Assembly (NCBI GenBank): GCA_030050125.1 | Contig: JASIJN010000182.1 | Coordinates: forward strand, 1-8,805 | Reading direction: 5' to 3' | Length of the DNA stretch: 8,805 nucleotides | From: Streptosporangiaceae bacterium | GTDB lineage: Bacteria; Actinomycetota; Actinomycetes; Streptosporangiales; Streptosporangiaceae | In this document: positions 5,752-8,805 of the stretch, piece after piece | Layout: every line of letters starts with the position of its first letter | How positions within the stretch are numbered: the stretch's first letter is position 1 | Position numbers and translations under genes: made by a program | Notes under the pieces: model-generated | The model's database searches: none | What the model saw: only the letters and a program-made list of their open reading frames with translations | Told to the model about the DNA's origin: nothing

Positions 5752-6610
5752 GCCCGGGACGAGCGATCTGGAGGCGACGGCCCGGGCGGTGCGACGCGAG
5801 ATCATCCGGTCGGTCGCGCACGCCGGGGGAGGCCACATCGGCGGCCCCCTGTCGGCGGCCGAGATACTGACCGCGCTGTATTTCCGGGTGCTGCGGATCC
5901 GGCCCGAGGAGCCCCGCTGGCCCGGCCGCGACCGCTTCATCCTGTCCAAGGGACACAGCGCGATCGGCCTGTACGCCGTGATGGCGCTGCGCGGCTTCTT
6001 CCCGGTCGCCGAGCTGAGCACGTTCGACGCGATCGACTCGCGATTGCAGGGGCATCCCGACATGACCTTGCTCCCCGGCCTGGATATGTCCACCGGGTCG
6101 CTGGGCCTCGGGCTGGCCGCCGGGGTCGGCGTGGCCCTCGGCGCGAAGCTGGCCGGGCAGGACTTCACCACGTTCGTGATGGTCGGCGACGGCGAGTGCA
6201 ACGAGGGCGTGGTGTGGGAGAGCGCGCACGTGGCCGAGCGGTACGCCCTGGACAACCTGGTCGTGATCGTCGATCACAACCAGCTGCAGCAGTTCGGCTG
6301 GCGCGATCCCGGATCCGGCCGCCGGCTGCCGCCGTATCCGGGCCGCCAGCTGCGGGACCGGTGGGCCGCCTTCGGCTGGCGGGTGCTGGAGGCGGACGGG
6401 CACGACATCGCCTCGGTGACCGGCGTGCTGGAGCAGGCCCGCGCGGCCGAGGGCGCCCCGGTCGTGGTCATCGCCCGGACCGTGAAGGGCAAGGGCGTGT
6501 CGTTCATGGAGAACGAGTACCTGTGGCACAGCCGGGTACCGACCCCGGACGAGCTGCGGGGCGCGCTCGAGGAACTGGCCGACCCCGTGACGGCCGACGG
6601 GGGCAGCTGA
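5738..6610 (+). CDS. Transketolase, N-terminal (thiamine pyrophosphate-binding) subunit
   Basis: The 290-residue product matches the N-terminal half of transketolase, as in organisms where the enzyme is split into two genes. It contains GGHIGGPLS with His33, SKGHSA with His73, QGHPD with His106 and STGSLGLGL (118-126). The TPP/metal motif begins GDGECNEG (150-157) and ends at Asn181 (DHN). WHS with His264 is near the C-terminus. These correspond to the active-site histidines and cofactor residues of full-length transketolases, so the subunit looks intact. It works as a heterotetramer-type partner of the next gene, moving a two-carbon ketol unit between sugars or related aldehydes in the cytoplasm. 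The GTG start lies inside the end of the cupin gene with GAGG (5725-5728) 9 nt upstream. The separate gene beside a LacI repressor suggests a specialised pathway enzyme, not the housekeeping pentose-phosphate transketolase. Confidence 0.93.
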   Translation: MLRAEPGTSDLEATARAVRREIIRSVAHAGGGHIGGPLSAAEILTALYFRVLRIRPEEPRWPGRDRFILSKGHSAIGLYAVMALRGFFPVAELSTFDAIDSRLQGHPDMTLLPGLDMSTGSLGLGLAAGVGVALGAKLAGQDFTTFVMVGDGECNEGVVWESAHVAERYALDNLVVIVDHNQLQQFGWRDPGSGRRLPPYPGRQLRDRWAAFGWRVLEADGHDIASVTGVLEQARAAEGAPVVVIARTVKGKGVSFMENEYLWHSRVPTPDELRGALEELADPVTADGGS

Positions 6611-6611
6611 G

Positions 6612-7616
6612 ATGGCACTGCCCGCCGGGGCGGCGCTGCGGCAGGTGTTCGGCCAGACCATGGCCGAGCTGGCGGAGGAGGACCCGCGCATCCTGGTGCT
6701 CGACGGCGACCTGGGCAGCTCGACGGGCGGCAGCATCTTCGAGGCCGCGCATCCGGCCCGTTACATCCAGGCCGGCATCGCCGAGCAGAACATGCTCGCC
6801 ATGGCCGCGGGGCTCGCCACCGTCGGCTACCGGCCCTACGTCAGCACCTTCTCCTGCTTCGCGGTGGCCCGCGCGCTGGACTCCATCCGGGTCCTCATCG
6901 CCCAGCCCGGGCTCAACGTGAAGATCATGGGAGGTTACGCCGGCCTGCTGACCGGCATGACCGGCAAGACCCACCAGATGTTCGACGACGTGGCCATCAT
7001 GCGCACGCTGCCGCACATGCTGGTCCTCGCGCCCGCGGACGAGACCGAGGCGCGGCAGGCGATCCGGGCCGTGGCCGGTGTCGAGGCCCCGGCCTACATG
7101 CAGATCACCCGGGAGCCGTCCGCCGTCCTGTTCGGCCCGGACTACCGGTTCCGCCTGGGCCGGGCGGTCACCCTGCGCCACGGCGGCGATGCCGCGATCA
7201 TCTCCACAGGCGTGCAGACGACCAGGGTCTACGAGGCCGCGGAGATCCTGGCCGACCGGGGCATCGAGGTTCATCTGCTGCATGTGCCGACCATCAAGCC
7301 CCTGGACGAGGCGGCGGTGGTCGCCGCGGCGCAGGCCACCGGGCTGATCGTCACGGTCGAGGAGCAGAGCGTCCTTGGCGGCCTGGGCGGTGCCGTCGCC
7401 GAGGTGCTGGGCGACCGCTTCCCGGTCCCGGTCAAAAGGCTGGGGATCCCGGACCGCTACGGAGAGAGCGGGCCGAACGAGCAGCTCCTCGACAAGTACC
7501 GGCTCTCGCCGGCCCGGGTCGCCGAAGACGTCGAAGACCTGGTCAGGACCCAGGGGCGGGCGCGGCAGGGACTGCGGTACCCCGACGGGCGGACCGCCGT
7601 GACCGCCGATGGCTAG
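6612..7616 (+). CDS. Transketolase, C-terminal (pyrimidine-binding) subunit
   Basis: The 334-residue product supplies the second half of the enzyme. GIAEQN (55-60) carries Glu58, the residue that activates TPP. STFSCFAVARALDSIR (78-93), GKTHQ with His121, and the C-terminal transketolase domain from about 190 (AIISTG at 195-200) follow. Arg10 and Arg167 align with substrate-phosphate arginines of E. coli TktA (Arg358 and Arg520, from memory). Two aligned positions differ: Tyr109 where TktA has His461, and Met116-Thr117 where it has Glu468-Asp469. This suggests altered acceptor choice. It starts 1 nt after the N-subunit stop, the tight coupling expected for subunits made in equal amounts. Related possibilities such as a deoxyxylulose-phosphate synthase are less likely because the two-gene arrangement and motifs match split transketolases. 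Confidence 0.93.
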   Translation: MALPAGAALRQVFGQTMAELAEEDPRILVLDGDLGSSTGGSIFEAAHPARYIQAGIAEQNMLAMAAGLATVGYRPYVSTFSCFAVARALDSIRVLIAQPGLNVKIMGGYAGLLTGMTGKTHQMFDDVAIMRTLPHMLVLAPADETEARQAIRAVAGVEAPAYMQITREPSAVLFGPDYRFRLGRAVTLRHGGDAAIISTGVQTTRVYEAAEILADRGIEVHLLHVPTIKPLDEAAVVAAAQATGLIVTVEEQSVLGGLGGAVAEVLGDRFPVPVKRLGIPDRYGESGPNEQLLDKYRLSPARVAEDVEDLVRTQGRARQGLRYPDGRTAVTADG

Positions 7617-7678
7617 CTGGCTCGCCTCGCCGGGCGTGGCCGTGCGCCGGATGCCCGCGCGCAAGGGATAATGGCGTC
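7617..7678 (+). promoter_or_regulatory. Short leader of the LacI-family gene with possible -10 element
   Basis: The 62-bp gap holds GATAAT (7667-7672), five of six bases of the -10 consensus, and AAGGGA (7663-7668) as a possible Shine-Dalgarno 10 nt before GTG 7679. The two overlap, so they are alternatives. If GATAAT is a -10, the transcript would start at about the GTG itself and be leaderless. No -35 is evident at 16-18 bp upstream. No AACGTT operator is present here, so direct autoregulation at this spot is not supported; readthrough from the transketolase genes could also supply the mRNA. Confidence 0.35.
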
Positions 7679-8710
7679 GTGGCCAGACCGCCTCTGGGCC
7701 GGGGGCCCACGATCGTGGACGTCGCACGAGCGGCCGGGGTCTCCGTCTCGACAGTTTCGCGGGTCGTCCGCGACCACCCGGACGTGGGCGCGCAGACCAG
7801 GGCCCGGGTGCACGCGGCGATCGACCGCCTCGGTTACCGGCCCTCGCCGATCGCGCGCGCCCTGGTGTCCGGTCAGACCCGGCTGCTCGCGCTGCTCGTC
7901 AGCGACATCGCCAACCCGTTCTACCCGCAGCTGGCCAAGAGCGTGGAGCAGGCCGCCAAACGCGACGACTACACGGTGATCATCTGCAACACCGAGGACC
8001 GGACCGCGGAAACCCGCCGGTACATAGAACGGCTGCTGCGGCAGGGCCTGGACGGCGTCATCCACGCTTCGGTGGCCCGCGACGAGAAGGCGGTCCTCTC
8101 GCTGATGGAGGATCCGCGCCGGGTGGTCTTCACCAACCGCCGTCCGGCCAGCGACTCGGTGAGCTATGTCGTATCGGACAACAAGAGCGGCGCCACCGAG
8201 CTGACCCGGCACCTTCTGGCCCTCGGGCACCGCAGGATCGGCTTCATCGCCGGGCCGCCGTACGCGCGCAACGCCACCGAGCGCCTGGAGGGGTTCACCG
8301 CGGCCATGGCCGAGGTTCCCGACGCCGTGCCGCTCATCGGCCAGGGGGACTTCGACGTCGACAACGGGGGCCGCGCCGTCCACGCCTGGATGGACGCGAC
8401 GTCCGGTCCCACCGCGATCATCGCGATCAATGACTCCGTCGCGCTGGGCGCACTGGAGGCGCTGACCGCCCGCGGGCTGCGCGTCCCGGACGACGTGGCC
8501 CTGGCCGGATTCGACGGTGTCCAGCTGGCCGCCTCCCGCGTCTTCGACCTGACCACCGTCGACCAGCACATCGACCAGATGGGCCGGCTGGCGGTGCGGA
8601 TCCTGCTGCGCCAGCTGGCCGACAGCGCCAGCCGCGTCCCCACGCATGAGGTTCTGCCCACCGAGTTGCTGCTGCGGGGCAGCACCGAAGGCGTCCCGGT
8701 GGCGAGCTAG
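7679..8710 (+). CDS. LacI-family transcriptional regulator, probable repressor of this cluster
   Basis: The 343-residue product is the normal length for the LacI/GalR family. An N-terminal helix-turn-helix (PTIVDVARAAGVSVSTVSRV, 10-29) is followed by a hinge helix SPIARALVSG (56-65). Leu62 in the hinge is placed where family members insert a Leu into a central CpG step. A periplasmic-binding-protein-like sensor domain follows: SDIANPFYPQL (75-85), ERLEGF (201-206), INDSVALGALEAL (250-262) and GFDG (277-280). It binds DNA as a dimer and should release it, or bind it, on sensing a pathway metabolite. The CpG-centred tandem operators at 980-1003 and 5286-5309 are the obvious targets. GTG 7679 is chosen because it begins the usual short tail before the helix-turn-helix. 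It is the last gene of the plus-strand set, and its TAG stop overlaps the convergent gene. Confidence 0.93.
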   Translation: MARPPLGRGPTIVDVARAAGVSVSTVSRVVRDHPDVGAQTRARVHAAIDRLGYRPSPIARALVSGQTRLLALLVSDIANPFYPQLAKSVEQAAKRDDYTVIICNTEDRTAETRRYIERLLRQGLDGVIHASVARDEKAVLSLMEDPRRVVFTNRRPASDSVSYVVSDNKSGATELTRHLLALGHRRIGFIAGPPYARNATERLEGFTAAMAEVPDAVPLIGQGDFDVDNGGRAVHAWMDATSGPTAIIAINDSVALGALEALTARGLRVPDDVALAGFDGVQLAASRVFDLTTVDQHIDQMGRLAVRILLRQLADSASRVPTHEVLPTELLLRGSTEGVPVAS

Positions 8711-8805
8711 CCGATACGGAGGGGGAGCGCGCGCGGCCCGCGTATCTGGCCGGCCGACCACGTCACCGCGGACGGGTCGGCCAGGCTGAAGTCCGGGATC
8801 CGCTC
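8707..8805 (-). CDS. Probable cytochrome P450, last 32 codons (partial, N-terminus outside window)
   Basis: On the minus strand a frame enters from the right edge and ends with TAG at 8709-8707, giving 32 residues. It starts ERIPDFSLADP and ends QIRGPRALPLRIG. This resembles the extreme C-terminus of bacterial cytochrome P450s, where RIPDF and a G.(V/I)RG...LP(L/V) strand pattern follow the last helix. The haem-binding Cys loop would be about 50 residues upstream, outside the window, so the family call rests on the tail alone. The gene is convergent with the LacI-family gene, and the two stop codons overlap in a 4-bp CTAG, leaving no room for a terminator between them. Such an enzyme would hydroxylate or otherwise oxidise a small molecule; a link to the neighbouring cluster is unproven. 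Confidence 0.6.
   Translation of the reverse strand, partial: ERIPDFSLADPSAVTWSAGQIRGPRALPLRIG

Noticed and set aside
7631..7657. Weak hairpin CGGGCGT...ATGCCCG as terminator after the transketolase genes
   Set aside because: The stem has 7 pairs including a G-T, the loop is 13 nt, and no T-rich tract follows; it does not qualify as an intrinsic terminator.
1127..8761. Numerous long minus-strand open frames opposite the metabolic genes
   Set aside because: These are mirror frames of GC-rich coding sequence; none shows family motifs, and each lies opposite a gene with clear catalytic motifs.
1..8805. Mobile element, phage, toxin-antitoxin or defence system
   Set aside because: No transposase, integrase, terminal repeats, tRNA or defence-type domain was found; base composition and start-codon use look uniform across the window.

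Overview
The window is very GC-rich DNA (third codon positions almost all G or C, with GTG and TTG starts beside ATG). It comes from a high-GC actinomycete of Streptomyces or Streptosporangiales type. The exact genus cannot be read from the sequence. No rRNA, tRNA, CRISPR array, insertion sequence or integrase is visible.

Layout. (1) Positions 1-607, minus strand: the 5' two-thirds or so of a membrane-anchored protein. It has an Arg-rich repeat N-terminus, one transmembrane helix and a long Ala/Pro-rich tail that runs off the left edge. (2) Positions 608-1051: a 440-bp divergent intergenic region holding several dyads and a clear sigma70-type promoter (TTGACA at 947-952, TACGTT at 971-976) overlapped by a tandem operator. 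(3) Positions 1052-5274, plus strand: a tight operon of class III aminotransferase, short-chain dehydrogenase, APC-family amino acid/amine permease and metallo-beta-lactamase-fold hydrolase. (4) Positions 5275-5376: a second operator region nearly identical to the first. (5) Positions 5377-7616: a small cupin and a transketolase split into N- and C-terminal subunits, again overlapping or 1 nt apart. (6) Positions 7679-8710: a LacI-family repressor, the evident regulator. (7) Positions 8707-8805, minus strand: the last 32 codons of a convergent gene, most likely a cytochrome P450, whose stop codon overlaps the repressor's stop.

Reading. The plus-strand genes form one co-regulated regulon of seven metabolic or transport genes plus their repressor. 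The strongest internal evidence is the operator pair. At 979-998 and 5285-5304, 18 of 20 bases are identical, each with a GG(A/T)AACGTTACC palindrome centred on CpG followed directly by a degenerate second copy. CpG-centred palindromes are typical of LacI-family operators, and the repressor's hinge helix carries the Leu expected to intercalate there. The gene set suggests uptake of an amino compound, deamination, NAD(H) redox chemistry, hydrolysis of an ester or lactone, and C2-ketol transfer. I do not recognise this combination as a described pathway.

The transketolase C-subunit replaces the residue aligned with E. coli TktA Asp469 by Thr, and the one aligned with phosphate-binding His461 by Tyr. 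This hints at an acceptor or donor that is not an ordinary sugar phosphate. No sugar kinase is present in the window. The substrate remains unknown, and a biosynthetic role cannot be excluded.
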